Position numbers and translations under genes: made by a program
Part shown: in pieces, positions 56,061-64,000 of the stretch
How positions within the stretch are numbered: position 1 is the stretch's first letter
Layout of the letters: the number at the start of each line of letters is the position of its first letter
Source of the DNA: JBOHWJ01 sp050736615
GTDB taxonomy: Bacteria; Desulfobacterota; Binatia; Binatales; Binataceae
DNA: 64,000 nt
NCBI GenBank assembly: GCA_050736615.1
Contig: JBOHWL010000192.1
Span: 1 to 64,000, forward strand
Direction of reading: 5' to 3'
The notes under the pieces: model-generated
The model's input: the letters and a program-made list of their open reading frames with translations, nothing else
Told to the model about the DNA's origin: nothing
Databases searched by the model: none

Positions 56061-56882
56061 TCAAGAAGATGCGGAACAGCCGCCACGGCGCGTGGTTTCG
56101 ATTTTCGGGATTGCGTCAGGGCGCTGAAGCGGTGTGGCGTAGGCCTCGGCAGCGCGCGTACAAGGCATCGTACCACCGGCATCCTTGCACGTCTCCGATC
56201 GCGCTTCGAGTCCGGATCCGCGCGCAAGGATGAAGTGGCCGTCGTGCAGGCTCAAAAGTTTCGACTGGGCCATCTCAGACAGAATCCTGCTGACCATTGG
56301 GCGCGAACTCCCAATCATCTCGGCAAAATCCGCATGGCTGAGCCGCGGCAACAATAACACGCCGCGGGAGTCTTCAAGGCCGAAGCGTACGGCCAGCTCG
56401 CTCAGCACCAACTCGAGCCGCTGCCTGTAATCGAGGCCGATGAAGCTCGCCCATCGGTTCAGCACGCCCGACCACGCCGTATTGAGTTGCGCCATGACCC
56501 GCACCAGGCTCGGCGTGTCGAGTTTCTTCAAGATTCTTTCAAGATGCGCGCGCGTCACCAGCGCAAGTTGACAGGTGGTGCGCGCATGCGCGTCAAAGGC
56601 CTGGCAGCGGCGACCCTTCTCGTCGATGAAATCGGCATAGCCAACGAATTCACCGGCGCCAATCAGCCGCGCCAGCACCGTGTTGCCGTCGCCGTCGGGG
56701 CAAGACACACCGACGATACCGGCGCGAATCCAGTACACCACGTCCGCCGGCGCCCCGCGGCGGAAAATGTTGGAGCCTTTGGAAAAAGTTAACGCGGTAT
56801 GATGTTCAACCAGCTCGTCCACGCTTGGTTCGGACAAATACCGTAGTAACAAGGCTTTGAAGCGCTCGGCCCCATTATTCAT
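56061..56882 (-). CDS. Crp/Fnr-family transcription regulator
   Basis: 273 residues from ATG 56882 (MNNGAERFKALLL); ATG 56918 is an alternative. The N-terminal cyclic-nucleotide-binding-like beta-barrel covers residues about 15-135 (FSKGSNIFRRGAPADVVYWI, GEFVGYADFIDEKGRR). A dimer helix follows, then a Crp-type helix-turn-helix (LSHADFAEMIGSSRPMVSRIL). It has no Fnr cysteine cluster. The C-terminal tail of about 50 residues is poorly ordered. Ligand and targets unknown. Related to the regulator at 58118-58918. Confidence 0.85.
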   Translation of the reverse strand: MNNGAERFKALLLRYLSEPSVDELVEHHTALTFSKGSNIFRRGAPADVVYWIRAGIVGVSCPDGDGNTVLARLIGAGEFVGYADFIDEKGRRCQAFDAHARTTCQLALVTRAHLERILKKLDTPSLVRVMAQLNTAWSGVLNRWASFIGLDYRQRLELVLSELAVRFGLEDSRGVLLLPRLSHADFAEMIGSSRPMVSRILSEMAQSKLLSLHDGHFILARGSGLEARSETCKDAGGTMPCTRAAEAYATPLQRPDAIPKIETTRRGGCSASS

Positions 56883-56977
56883 GGGAGCTCTTGACGGGTG
56901 AGAATTCCGGCCAGCCATCTGATTCTTTTCGCGCGCGGTCGCGGCGATTTGCCTCGGCATCACGTTGACGGCCTTTC

Positions 56978-57235
56978 CTACAATGTTAGATTCCGCATGG
57001 TGCCATGCGCATTTGCCACTGCGCGATCATGTGCCACGGATTTGAGATCTTCGCGCAGCTTCAGGCGTCTCCCAATTGAGGCTCCGCGCCCGCTCGCCTC
57101 GGCTTTGATTCCCAGTTGCCGGGTCAAGGCCTGCTTCCTGATCTTCAGCGATACAATAAAGGCCTCCTGCCGCGTTATGATTTTGTCGAGCTCGGCCAGT
57201 TCTTCATGTAACAGGTTAGGTTCATCTACAATCAC
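56978..57235 (-). CDS. Small coiled-coil-like hypothetical protein
   Basis: 85 residues from GTG 57235. The start is supported by a strong GGAGGGAGGA ribosome binding site about seven bases upstream. The first 50 residues are highly charged with leucine/isoleucine spacing typical of a helix or coiled coil (LHEELAELDKIITRQEAF). No family recognised. It lies upstream of, and in the same direction as, the Crp/Fnr gene, so it may be a partner or regulator of it. Confidence 0.5.
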   Translation of the reverse strand: MIVDEPNLLHEELAELDKIITRQEAFIVSLKIRKQALTRQLGIKAEASGRGASIGRRLKLREDLKSVAHDRAVANAHGTMRNLTL

Positions 57236-58117
57236 GATTGATCCTCCCTCCTGATTCGCTGGCTAAGCAATTTAGCTGCATCGGATCGGACACGAGATGC
57301 CTCTTTTCAGCCTCATTGAGCATAAGCAGCGCGCATAGGTTACGGTTAACATCGCGACGATTCGCAGTCTTGATTCATAGGTCGTTGCGACGCACTCTGA
57401 ACGCTCTTACTCTATGACACCCTTCAATCGTTTATTCTAGCCTATAGATAGTCATTCTTTCACATATTCGGCACCGCTTTTTGCGCAAAACTAAACTTTC
57501 ATCGCCCATAAACTGTGCGGGTTCGCGCAGAACCGCGTCTTGATCAAAACGAGTGAGAAAGAATCATTAGCAAGCCTAAACGGTCGCCGACAATCGAGAG
57601 TGAGGCGGCGCAAAGAAGAATTGTTACGTTCCGCGATTCACGACGCGCCCGAGGACCCTCGTGCGGTAATTAGTTTTGTGAATCGAGTAATTCTTTCCCA
57701 TTTTTGATCAGGGCGATTGCTCGCTAGCCATCGCGGCACTGGCAGTCGTCGCATTTGCTCACCCACCAATCCGTCCTGGCCATTTGGCCGGAGTTGTCCA
57801 CATCACGGGTGTCGATCGTGCTCCTCATCGAGCCGGGCGCGTGTGAAACCGAATTTGCTGTTGCATCATCTATCTATTCCTATATTATCATTACAGATGC
57901 CTATAGCAGCAGACTCGCAATCTTGTAGCCGAACAAACGGCCGTCGTCAATATGCCTATAGTGTAAGCCCCGATGGGTCTCCGCCAATAATGGACAGGTT
58001 GAGAGCAGCAGTGCTGAAAAGAGCACATGTTTGCCGAAAGTCATCCGTTAGCTCTTGGTCCCTGTTTTGCTCGATGAACAAAGCCGATCCAGAACGCCGA
58101 TGTTTGAGGAGGCCCTC
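57236..58117. other. Intergenic region between two Crp/Fnr loci
   Basis: About 880 bases without a convincing gene. It is A+T-richer than its surroundings and contains a 7-base inverted repeat GATTCAC (57635-57641) / GTGAATC (57678-57684). It probably carries divergent promoters for the small coiled-coil gene and the Crp/Fnr gene at 58118. Reading frames in it are low-complexity and lack similarity. Confidence 0.4.
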
Positions 58118-58918
58118 GTGAACTCGTTCAATTCCAGGCAGGCACGCTCGGGCTACTATCTATCCGACAGGCCAGTGGGGTCTGGCGTCTTTAGTAGCCA
58201 AGCCAAACGCACGCTAAATGTCGAACCCCCGGCGGCAATTGTAAAGACGCGCCGCAGCATGCTTGCGCTGGGCTTACCCGAGCGAGTTGCGGACGAACTG
58301 TTAGATCATCATTCGGAACTCACTTACGCTAAGGGGTCGATCGTCTTTCACCACGGGACGCCTGCGGAGTTGTTGTTTTGGGTCTATCGCGGCTTTGTCG
58401 ATATCACTTTGCCCGCTGGCGGCGGCAATCAGGTAATCACGCGCCTGGTTGGTCCGGGCGAGATCTTCGGTCACAACGATATTATCGACGATGAAGGCCG
58501 CCGCGTGCAGGTATTCGAAGCTCAGGCGCGCACCAATTGCCAGCTTGGGATGGTCACGCGCGAACGCGTCATGCAGTTGCTGGCAACGTGTGACAAGCAG
58601 GATTTGTTGAACTTGCTGGCCAATCTCAACACTTTATCGAGCCAGTACATCCGGCAAGCTATCGAATTCGTCGGCATGAATTATCGCGAGCGGCTCGAAA
58701 CCGTGCTGAAGGACCTTGCCGAGCGCTTCGGCATAGCGGATGCGGACGGGGTCACTCTTATACCCGAGTTTGCGCAAGAGGATTTCACCAAGCTTATCGG
58801 ATGCTCGCGTCCGATGGTCAACCGCATGTTGGCGGAAATGAGTGTCGAAGGCTTGATCGCCCATTCCGGCAAACGTTACACGCTGCTCAATTCCAAAAAG
58901 CAAAGCCAGGCAAGTTGA
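58118..58918 (+). CDS. Crp/Fnr-family transcription regulator
   Basis: 266 residues from GTG 58118, chosen because GAGGAGG lies five bases upstream; the frame is open to 58055. The cyclic-nucleotide-binding-like barrel contains YAKGSIVFHHGTPAELLFWV and GEIFGHNDIIDDEGRRV. The helix-turn-helix is FAQEDFTKLIGCSRPMVNRML. Its similarity to the 56061 regulator in length and motif order marks them as paralogues, probably from an ancient duplication. No Fnr cysteines. Confidence 0.87.
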   Translation: MNSFNSRQARSGYYLSDRPVGSGVFSSQAKRTLNVEPPAAIVKTRRSMLALGLPERVADELLDHHSELTYAKGSIVFHHGTPAELLFWVYRGFVDITLPAGGGNQVITRLVGPGEIFGHNDIIDDEGRRVQVFEAQARTNCQLGMVTRERVMQLLATCDKQDLLNLLANLNTLSSQYIRQAIEFVGMNYRERLETVLKDLAERFGIADADGVTLIPEFAQEDFTKLIGCSRPMVNRMLAEMSVEGLIAHSGKRYTLLNSKKQSQAS

Positions 58919-58985
58919 TATGCGGGCTGGCGGCTGACCACGACAATCTACGTGGGCGCGTCACAGGGCGGGCCGATTGGCTCAG

Positions 58986-59603
58986 CTAGAGCCCGCCGAT
59001 GTCGTCGAGTCCGGAGATATACGAGATTACGCCCGCGAATTGCTCAGGAATGGCCGGGTCTTCCTTGTTCGCGTACAAATCGTACTCGGGGGCCACGATT
59101 TGGATTTTGAAGGCCCGCTCCGCTTGAGCGATCGTACCTTTGAACCTGATGTAGTCCGAATTGCTGCCATAGGCGTGGTCGAGGATGGTGAAGCCTTGCC
59201 CTTGCAACCATTGCTCAACCGCTTCGAATTGGCCGTGTGTCTCGCCGAATTTCGCGTGCATCGCCGCCGGGGTTAACCAATGCTGATATTCCGGTGATTT
59301 CGGGTCTGAAATTTCGTTCATGAGCTGATCGAACTGCCGCTTATTGCGCATCGCGAAGTGAAGTTCCATCTGGATCACGCGATGCGACGGCGCGGCGTGA
59401 TCGTAACTCAAGTCCGCATTGGTCGGATGTTGCCCGCTAAGACGTGCGACCGGTGGCTGATTGCCCGCGCCAGCACCGATTGTGCCGGCGCAGCCAAAAG
59501 CGCTCATGGTCATCCCGACTATGCATGCCGCCAGCAGCGCGGCTCGCCAACCGCGCCATCCATTAACCGCATCGTTTTTGATCAAGTGCGCAAGTCTGAC
59601 CAT
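58986..59603 (-). CDS. Stand-alone pro-kumamolisin (S53 propeptide) domain protein
   Basis: 205 residues from ATG 59603. A hydrophobic export segment ends near a cysteine (MTMSAFGC), which may be a non-ideal lipobox. The rest is the propeptide domain of S53 (sedolisin/kumamolisin) peptidases: VIQMELHFAMRNKRQFDQLM, DPKSPEYQHWLTPAAMHAKFG, FKGTIAQAERAFKIQ. The sequence ends exactly where a propeptide would join the peptidase, and no catalytic Glu/Asp/Ser domain follows. It could be an independent inhibitor or a remnant. Confidence 0.75.
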   Translation of the reverse strand: MVRLAHLIKNDAVNGWRGWRAALLAACIVGMTMSAFGCAGTIGAGAGNQPPVARLSGQHPTNADLSYDHAAPSHRVIQMELHFAMRNKRQFDQLMNEISDPKSPEYQHWLTPAAMHAKFGETHGQFEAVEQWLQGQGFTILDHAYGSNSDYIRFKGTIAQAERAFKIQIVAPEYDLYANKEDPAIPEQFAGVISYISGLDDIGGL

Positions 59604-59808
59604 TTCAACCCAACTCGTAGGCTCGCCTGCTTGGCTCCGCTTCACTCCCGCTGCACTGAGTGATGTTGAACTAGCCCCGCGGCGCCGCGCACGCAAGCCA
59701 CTTTTCCGCAGGCCGTCGCTGGCCCCACGTTTTTGATTGCATGCGTTGCAGGCGCGGCCCTGCGATATCAGAGTGGGAAGACACGGCTGCGGATGCGGTC
59801 AGCGTCAG

Positions 59809-60489
59809 CTATTTCTTCCCCGCGGCAACCAGTTGCGGAAGGTCATGCTGAAGCATCAGGCCAATCCGGTCGATACAGAGATCGGCAGGCGGATACTTGG
59901 CGACCTCTTGAGCGTCGAGCGCGTAATGGCCCTGGCGGGGGAACACGGTGGTCACACGATTGGCCCACGCCCGCTTGAACGCGCTCAGAATGCGGACCTT
60001 ATCGTCGACCAGCACGTAATGGTTCGCCGGGTAACGCGCGGCGATATCGTCGAGCTCGGTTTCCTTGTGGATATAAATGAGGACGTTCTGTTCGGCGGCC
60101 TCGCCCAAGCCCGAGCGTTCCACCTTGAGCGGCTGAAACACCACATCGCCGTCGCTTAGGATGACCGGGCGGCCAAATTTGCGCGCGCGTTCCAGCACGT
60201 CGAGCGATTCCGGAAACAGCCGGTTGGCAAACGGGTAGCCGATCAGGAAATGAGAAACCGCAAGGATATGGAAATCGCGCGGATTCTCAACCCGATAACG
60301 TTGCAACGCGCCGAGGTAATCCGCATAGCCGAGTTCGCCACGCAAGCTCTCGAAAATTTCCCAGTAACGCCGCTGGCGCTGCTGCCCGATCGCGTCCTCG
60401 AGATGACGCATCAAGTCCGCGACCACGCGATCGTTATCGAGCAACGTGTTATCGACATCGAAAAAAAACACCACCTCGTCTTGACCCAT
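59809..60489 (-). CDS. HAD-superfamily hydrolase
   Basis: 226 residues. Motif I is FFFDVDNTLLD (nucleophile Asp11, acid/base Asp13). Motif II is in VILSDGDVV and motif III-IV in YVLVDDKVRIL. Family members are phosphatases acting on small phosphorylated molecules; the substrate is unknown. The cap is a helical insert after motif I. Independent of its neighbours. Confidence 0.82.
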   Translation of the reverse strand: MGQDEVVFFFDVDNTLLDNDRVVADLMRHLEDAIGQQRQRRYWEIFESLRGELGYADYLGALQRYRVENPRDFHILAVSHFLIGYPFANRLFPESLDVLERARKFGRPVILSDGDVVFQPLKVERSGLGEAAEQNVLIYIHKETELDDIAARYPANHYVLVDDKVRILSAFKRAWANRVTTVFPRQGHYALDAQEVAKYPPADLCIDRIGLMLQHDLPQLVAAGKK

Positions 60490-60619
60490 CCGCGCACCAA
60501 CTTGCCTATTAAGATCGCAACGCTATTATCAATTGTGCGCGCGGAACACTCAAACCATTTCGATCCGCTTGTCGTCGCAGTCCGCGCCTGAATCGGGAGC
60601 TGACGAGTCTCCGGAATGA

Positions 60620-60662
60620 CAAAAAGAAAGCAGGCTGCGGAGAATGTTCCTCCGCAGCCTGC
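60620..60662 (-). terminator. Rho-independent terminator
   Basis: A perfect 13-base stem (60630-60642 with 60650-60662, loop of 7) rich in G and C. On the minus strand it is followed by a T-rich run (60629-60620, tttctttttg). It lies 73 bases after the stop of the DUF1302 gene and would end that transcript. Confidence 0.75.
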
Positions 60663-60734
60663 GGCAATAGTCGACTCCTCAATCCGGCTTCTAGCCGCTC
60701 AAGTTTGCAACTTTCAGAGCGAATTCATGGCACA

Positions 60735-62615
60735 TCACAATAGCTCGAAATTGTACTGAAACTGAGCGGTCAGCAGGCTTTCTCCCTTAAATAGACCGGT
60801 ATTCGCCTCACGATCCCCGCCGAGTACCTCGATCGCCTGCAGCTTCAGAAAGTATTTGGTGGTCCACGGCGGCGTCAGCAGAAGCGACGGAAACAATGCG
60901 AAGGTGGTTCCCTTTGGATTGTAAATCATGGTCCAGGTCGGCGCGACCACTTGCCACCACCACGAGGTCCCGACGTTAAACAGCACGTTTACATCATTTT
61001 TGAGTTGGTGCTCGTTTAAATCGTTGCCCGTATAGGACGTTTTCGAGTTGTCCAGGAGAGTCTCCGTGAACACCTCGACGTTCGCCGTTAAATTGCCGGT
61101 GGACGTGAGCCAGGGCGCGTAGGCCTGGTCAAGATCGATGGCGGCCATCCATTTGACCACGTCGGACCAGCGCTGCCCCGTCATACTTGCGAAGGCATTA
61201 TCTTCAAAGGATTGGTGGTTGGTGTAAAGTGCTTCGCCCCGGAACACCGCGGGAAAATGCATGGCCACCGATTCCGGCAAAGGCAGTTGCCGGTCCATCG
61301 TAAAGCCCGCCTCCTGAAAATCATAGAATGAATAATTCCACAGGCTGGTGAAGGGCGTCCATTTCAAGCTCCACGGCGCGCCGCCGCTGACGTTGTCGTT
61401 GTAGTAGAGAAAAGTAAACTCGGTTGAACCATAGAGACTGTGGAAGCGAACGCCTTCGTTCCAGTTCTGCGGTTGCATCCCGGGCACATGCCAATATCCG
61501 GTATCGACGATTGAGGTGTCGCCGATCGGCGAGTTTGGATTGTTGAATTTACGCAACGCCAGGTTGCAATGCGGCCGAAAGCTTTTCGGATAGGGATTGA
61601 ACCCACGCTGCACCGTGGCTGGCAAGCAGATAAAGATTTCCCGGGACGCGGGCGGCGCGGTGAGACCGGCGCCCATGGGACCGTACGGTCCGGGCCCCGA
61701 CGGCGCGTCGGCGCCAAAGACCGCGCGATTGTCATAGTGAACGTCGAATCGTGCGCTCGGACCATGGCTGGCGGCTGGGAAACACGGATCCACGCGCCCC
61801 GCCGTAAGATTCGCGCGATATTTGCGGTATGGGTCGCCGGTCTGCTCCGGCCAATAGACCGGCGCGAAGCCCGGCTCCAAGACGAGCTCAATAAAATTCG
61901 CGCTGAAGTTGCCTACTTCGGGAAGGCTGAGGATGGGATGAATCATCCATTGTGGATCACGCGACTGCTCGAGGTTCGCGAAGCCGAATGCCCAGCACGA
62001 GTCAGTCGGGTTGATCACATCGCCCACGCGAAACGCAATTGACTGACCCCATACCACGATCTGATTGCCGATATACGTATTGAGCGGACCCCATTTGTTC
62101 TCCCACCAGGCGTCACGCACCTGGTAGTTGTTATAGTAGTCGTTCATGCGGGAGCCGAAACTGAAGCCCTTCGTGTAGGATTTGTTATTGGCGCTGTTGA
62201 ATGAGTAGGGCGGTTCATAAACAAACCACTCGCGCATGAAAAAAGTATTGTTGTCGTTCAGCCGGTAATTCTCGTCAACTTGAAGCAGCGTGCGCGAGAC
62301 CGCCAGATTGTTGCGGCTGGGCGTAAAATCTCTCAGGGCGGTCGGATTCTGCCACATCCCAAAGGTCTGACTCAAATAGCCCGACACATGCAGTCCGCTC
62401 AACCATCCGCCCTCCGATCCAGTTGGGCTCGAAGCGGTCGGAATCTGCGGTAGGAGCGAACTTGTCGCTCCGGTGACGTGAAGAGTATCGGCGGGTTGTG
62501 AAAGGCCTCCGGCGTAAACCGTTGTCAAACCCGCCATCAGCAAAGCGGTAGTGGCGACGAGCAGCCCGGCGCACGCGCACCGGTATCGATTCGTTGCGCA
62601 GATCTTGAACCCCAT
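60735..62615 (-). CDS. DUF1302-family outer-membrane protein
   Basis: 626 residues. A signal peptide ends near TTVYA-GG. The rest alternates amphipathic strands rich in aromatic residues, with the DUF1302 landmark NQIVVWGQSIAFRVGDVINPTD and the segment PLPESVAMHFPAVFRGEALY. It ends in QFQYNFELL, consistent with a beta-barrel end. DUF1302 proteins commonly occur with DUF1329 and MMPL exporters and are linked to the uptake or export of hydrophobic compounds. No DUF1329 gene is in the window; the closest MMPL gene is at 23426-25858. Confidence 0.82.
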   Translation of the reverse strand: MGFKICATNRYRCACAGLLVATTALLMAGLTTVYAGGLSQPADTLHVTGATSSLLPQIPTASSPTGSEGGWLSGLHVSGYLSQTFGMWQNPTALRDFTPSRNNLAVSRTLLQVDENYRLNDNNTFFMREWFVYEPPYSFNSANNKSYTKGFSFGSRMNDYYNNYQVRDAWWENKWGPLNTYIGNQIVVWGQSIAFRVGDVINPTDSCWAFGFANLEQSRDPQWMIHPILSLPEVGNFSANFIELVLEPGFAPVYWPEQTGDPYRKYRANLTAGRVDPCFPAASHGPSARFDVHYDNRAVFGADAPSGPGPYGPMGAGLTAPPASREIFICLPATVQRGFNPYPKSFRPHCNLALRKFNNPNSPIGDTSIVDTGYWHVPGMQPQNWNEGVRFHSLYGSTEFTFLYYNDNVSGGAPWSLKWTPFTSLWNYSFYDFQEAGFTMDRQLPLPESVAMHFPAVFRGEALYTNHQSFEDNAFASMTGQRWSDVVKWMAAIDLDQAYAPWLTSTGNLTANVEVFTETLLDNSKTSYTGNDLNEHQLKNDVNVLFNVGTSWWWQVVAPTWTMIYNPKGTTFALFPSLLLTPPWTTKYFLKLQAIEVLGGDREANTGLFKGESLLTAQFQYNFELL

Positions 62616-62898
62616 ACGTATTTCCCCCGAAAGCCTGGCCCTTCCCCGTGGGCTTGCCTTCTGCCTTTGCCGTCATTGCAACGGCGCGTAAACGGGTCCC
62701 TGATATTTCTGCTGCAATTCGAGGCGGATAACAGAGAGCTTGCGCACCTCCTTAGCGCACCTTCGGACTACGCGGTGTGACAGACTGTTTAATTTCCCTT
62801 ATAGAACATGGAACGGAAAGCGCAAGAGAGACGGGCGCTGCATTTGTAATTTTTTGTCGCTGACAGGCCTACCCGCTGGAAAGAAAGCACCTTTGATA

Positions 62899-63387
62899 TC
62901 AATCAATTTGCCATGATAAATTCTGGCGCGCACGTTCGCGGCTGGCCGGCGGCCAGACCTTGCCGATGTTATAGAAAGTTTCAAAAGCGGGCGTATCCTG
63001 TGGCAGTTCCAGCCATGGCAATTTGCTGCGCGTGAAAATATGCACGTCGGGCCGCACCACCGACGGATCGTCGAGTGTTCCGGCGCGGACAAACAGCGCG
63101 TCGCCGGGAGCGCCGTGATAATGGCTCCAAAGATAGGTTCCGCATTCCCCGCAAAAGAACACGTCATGAGGCTTGCCGCCGCCTCCAGCCAGTCTGAACG
63201 ATTTCGGCACGGCGCCTTTTGCCGCGACAAATTTCTTCTCAATCCAGAGATTAATTACGAAGGCGCCGCCGGTCATGCGCTGACAATCACGGCAGTGGCA
63301 GGCGTGGACAATCAACGGAGCGGCGTTCAATTTATAACGGATACGGCCGCATGCGCATCCGCCCTCGCGATCGTTCGAGTTACTCAT
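62899..63387 (-). CDS. GFA (glutathione-dependent formaldehyde-activating-like) family zinc protein
   Basis: 162 residues from ATG 63387, with GGGGGA as ribosome binding site; the open frame upstream lacks similarity. Zinc-binding cysteines are in CACGRIRY, ACHCRDCQRMTGG and FCGECGTYLW, the CENP-V/GFA pattern. The family is named for glutathione-dependent formaldehyde metabolism, but most members have no proven activity. It is divergent from the AraC remnant. Confidence 0.88.
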   Translation of the reverse strand: MSNSNDREGGCACGRIRYKLNAAPLIVHACHCRDCQRMTGGAFVINLWIEKKFVAAKGAVPKSFRLAGGGGKPHDVFFCGECGTYLWSHYHGAPGDALFVRAGTLDDPSVVRPDVHIFTRSKLPWLELPQDTPAFETFYNIGKVWPPASRERARQNLSWQID

Positions 63388-63484
63388 CGTATCCCCCTGT
63401 GGAAAACTTTCAATCGGTCTCTTTTGGCGTCTGTCGGCGCGGGAAACTTGGGAAAAATTTGCTGTCGCCGCGGAAATTTGCTGA

Positions 63485-63748
63485 CGATTCGCTGACGAGC
63501 GCACTCGCGCGCAAGGCGAATTACGGCGCGTGACGGGCGTGACGCCCCACCAATGGATTTTGCGAATGCGCCTGCGCGAGGCGGCGCGGAAACTCCGCTC
63601 GGGCCGCGAGCCGATCACTGAAATCGCTTTGGCTGTGGGCTTCGAGGATTTATCCAACTTCGTGCGCAGCTTTCATGAATTCGGGCTGGCGCCGAAACAA
63701 TATCGCGCGACCGGTTCGTCCATTAGGGAACCTCTGCACAAGGAGTAA
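63485..63748 (+). pseudogene. AraC-family regulator, C-terminal remnant
   Basis: The frame holds the second helix-turn-helix of an AraC regulator: RRVTGVTPHQWILRMRLREA, ITEIALAVGFEDLSNFVRSFHEFG, then PKQYRAT. The first helix-turn-helix and the sensor domain are missing; upstream of the frame is a stop at 63482-63484. The final codons (IREPLHKE) come from the repeat element that starts at 63724, so the natural end has been replaced. A stand-alone product from GTG 63530 is possible but probably inactive. Confidence 0.65.
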
Positions 63749-63870
63749 GTCTGTCATTCTGAGCGCAGCGAAGAATCCCGGATCTCTTGATTTTGCCAGC
63801 GCTTTATCTGGATTCCTCACTTCGCAGACTCCGTTCAGAATGACAAGTGGGCTTGTGCAGAGGTTCCTTA
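63724..63870. mobile_element. MITE-like element with 19-base inverted ends
   Basis: Terminal inverted repeats 63724-63742 and 63852-63870 match in 18 of 19 positions. A nested inverted repeat GTCATTCTGA / TCAGAATGAC lies at 63753-63762 and 63835-63844, a very common short repeat in many bacterial genomes. About 147 bases, no gene. It cuts into the AraC remnant at its left end. Confidence 0.65.
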
Positions 63871-64000
63871 GCAGGCCGTTGATAAATCACAGCCCGCACC
63901 CCCTCTCTTTCTCCCCCGCAAAAAGAGCGGGGGAGAAGCTTGAGGAAAAAAGCCGTTTTCACGCAGGGTGTTGAATACGCCCAGGCACCCAGTCGTAATG
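63869..64000. mobile_element. MITE-like element (copy 2, runs off the window)
   Basis: Starts TAGCAGG directly at the right end of the preceding element and matches the unit at 13623-13781 along its length, including the GCAGGGTGTTG near the far end. The internal hairpin is retained (63909-63919 with 63927-63937, 11 pairs). Its right terminal repeat is not seen before the window ends. Confidence 0.6.

Noticed and set aside
1..64000. tRNA, rRNA, CRISPR arrays, riboswitches
   Set aside because: No cloverleaf-like T-arm sequences, rRNA segments, evenly spaced direct repeats or recognisable riboswitch cores were seen by eye; small RNAs could be missed.

Overview
The window looks like chromosomal DNA from a diderm (Gram-negative-type), GC-rich, probably free-living soil bacterium. 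Outer-membrane and periplasmic functions are plain: lipoproteins, a DUF1302-type outer-membrane protein, an OpgC-like membrane protein and a type VI secretion system. So is hopanoid lipid modification (HpnI, HpnJ). The mix of hopanoid genes, F420-type luciferase-like oxidoreductases, a family III CoA-transferase, stand-alone MetE-like proteins, an MMPL exporter and DUF1302 recalls uncultured soil lineages such as Binatota/Desulfobacterota-like groups. That placement is inference from gene families only; no rRNA or marker phylogeny is available here.

Layout. 1-0.5 kb: the 3' end of a phospholipase-D-like/zinc-ribbon protein. 0.7-2.4 kb: gamma-glutamyltransferase. 2.6-9.2 kb: a plus-strand envelope lipid locus with an ArnT-like glycosyltransferase, an HpnL-like flippase-family membrane protein, the radical SAM enzyme HpnJ, the glycosyltransferase HpnI and an overlapping EamA transporter. 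9.2-13.6 kb: a CoA-transferase, a MetE-like protein and two LLM oxidoreductases. 13.6-14.1 kb: a MITE-like element and repeat-rich non-coding DNA. 14.1-15.8 kb: inorganic pyrophosphatase and a second UPF0104 membrane protein. 15.9-21.4 kb: a minus-strand respiratory operon, coxII-I-III-IV-like followed by Rieske and a fused cytochrome b/c. 21.7-28.9 kb: a second MetE-like protein, a small cysteine-rich lipoprotein, an MMPL exporter, a decayed serine hydrolase, an OpgC-like protein and a medium-chain dehydrogenase. 29.0-54.2 kb: a complete type VI secretion cluster. 54.4-64 kb: a P-type ATPase remnant, a cation/Ca2+ exchanger, two Crp/Fnr regulators, a stand-alone pro-kumamolisin domain protein, a HAD hydrolase, a DUF1302 protein, a GFA-family protein, an AraC remnant and two abutting repeat elements at the right edge.

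The T6SS cluster carries all 13 core components. On the minus strand the order is tssB-tssC-hcp-tssE-tssF-tssG-clpV-vgrG, then a cargo/adaptor module (DUF2169-pentapeptide fusion, pentapeptide protein, DUF3540, DUF4150 PAAR-like, and an unrecognised 258-residue protein), then tssJ-tssK-tssL-tssM. tssA is divergent. The module's position between the spike gene and the membrane complex suggests it loads or contains the effector. The unrecognised protein after the PAAR-like gene is the best candidate for something undescribed.

The respiratory operon would pass electrons from quinol through a b6-spaced cytochrome b with a fused cytochrome c domain to a caa3-type oxidase whose subunit II also ends in a cytochrome c domain. 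It probably works as one supercomplex. The hopanoid locus would make aminocyclitol or amino-sugar bacteriohopanepolyols, but hpnK, hpnH and squalene-hopene cyclase are not in the window.
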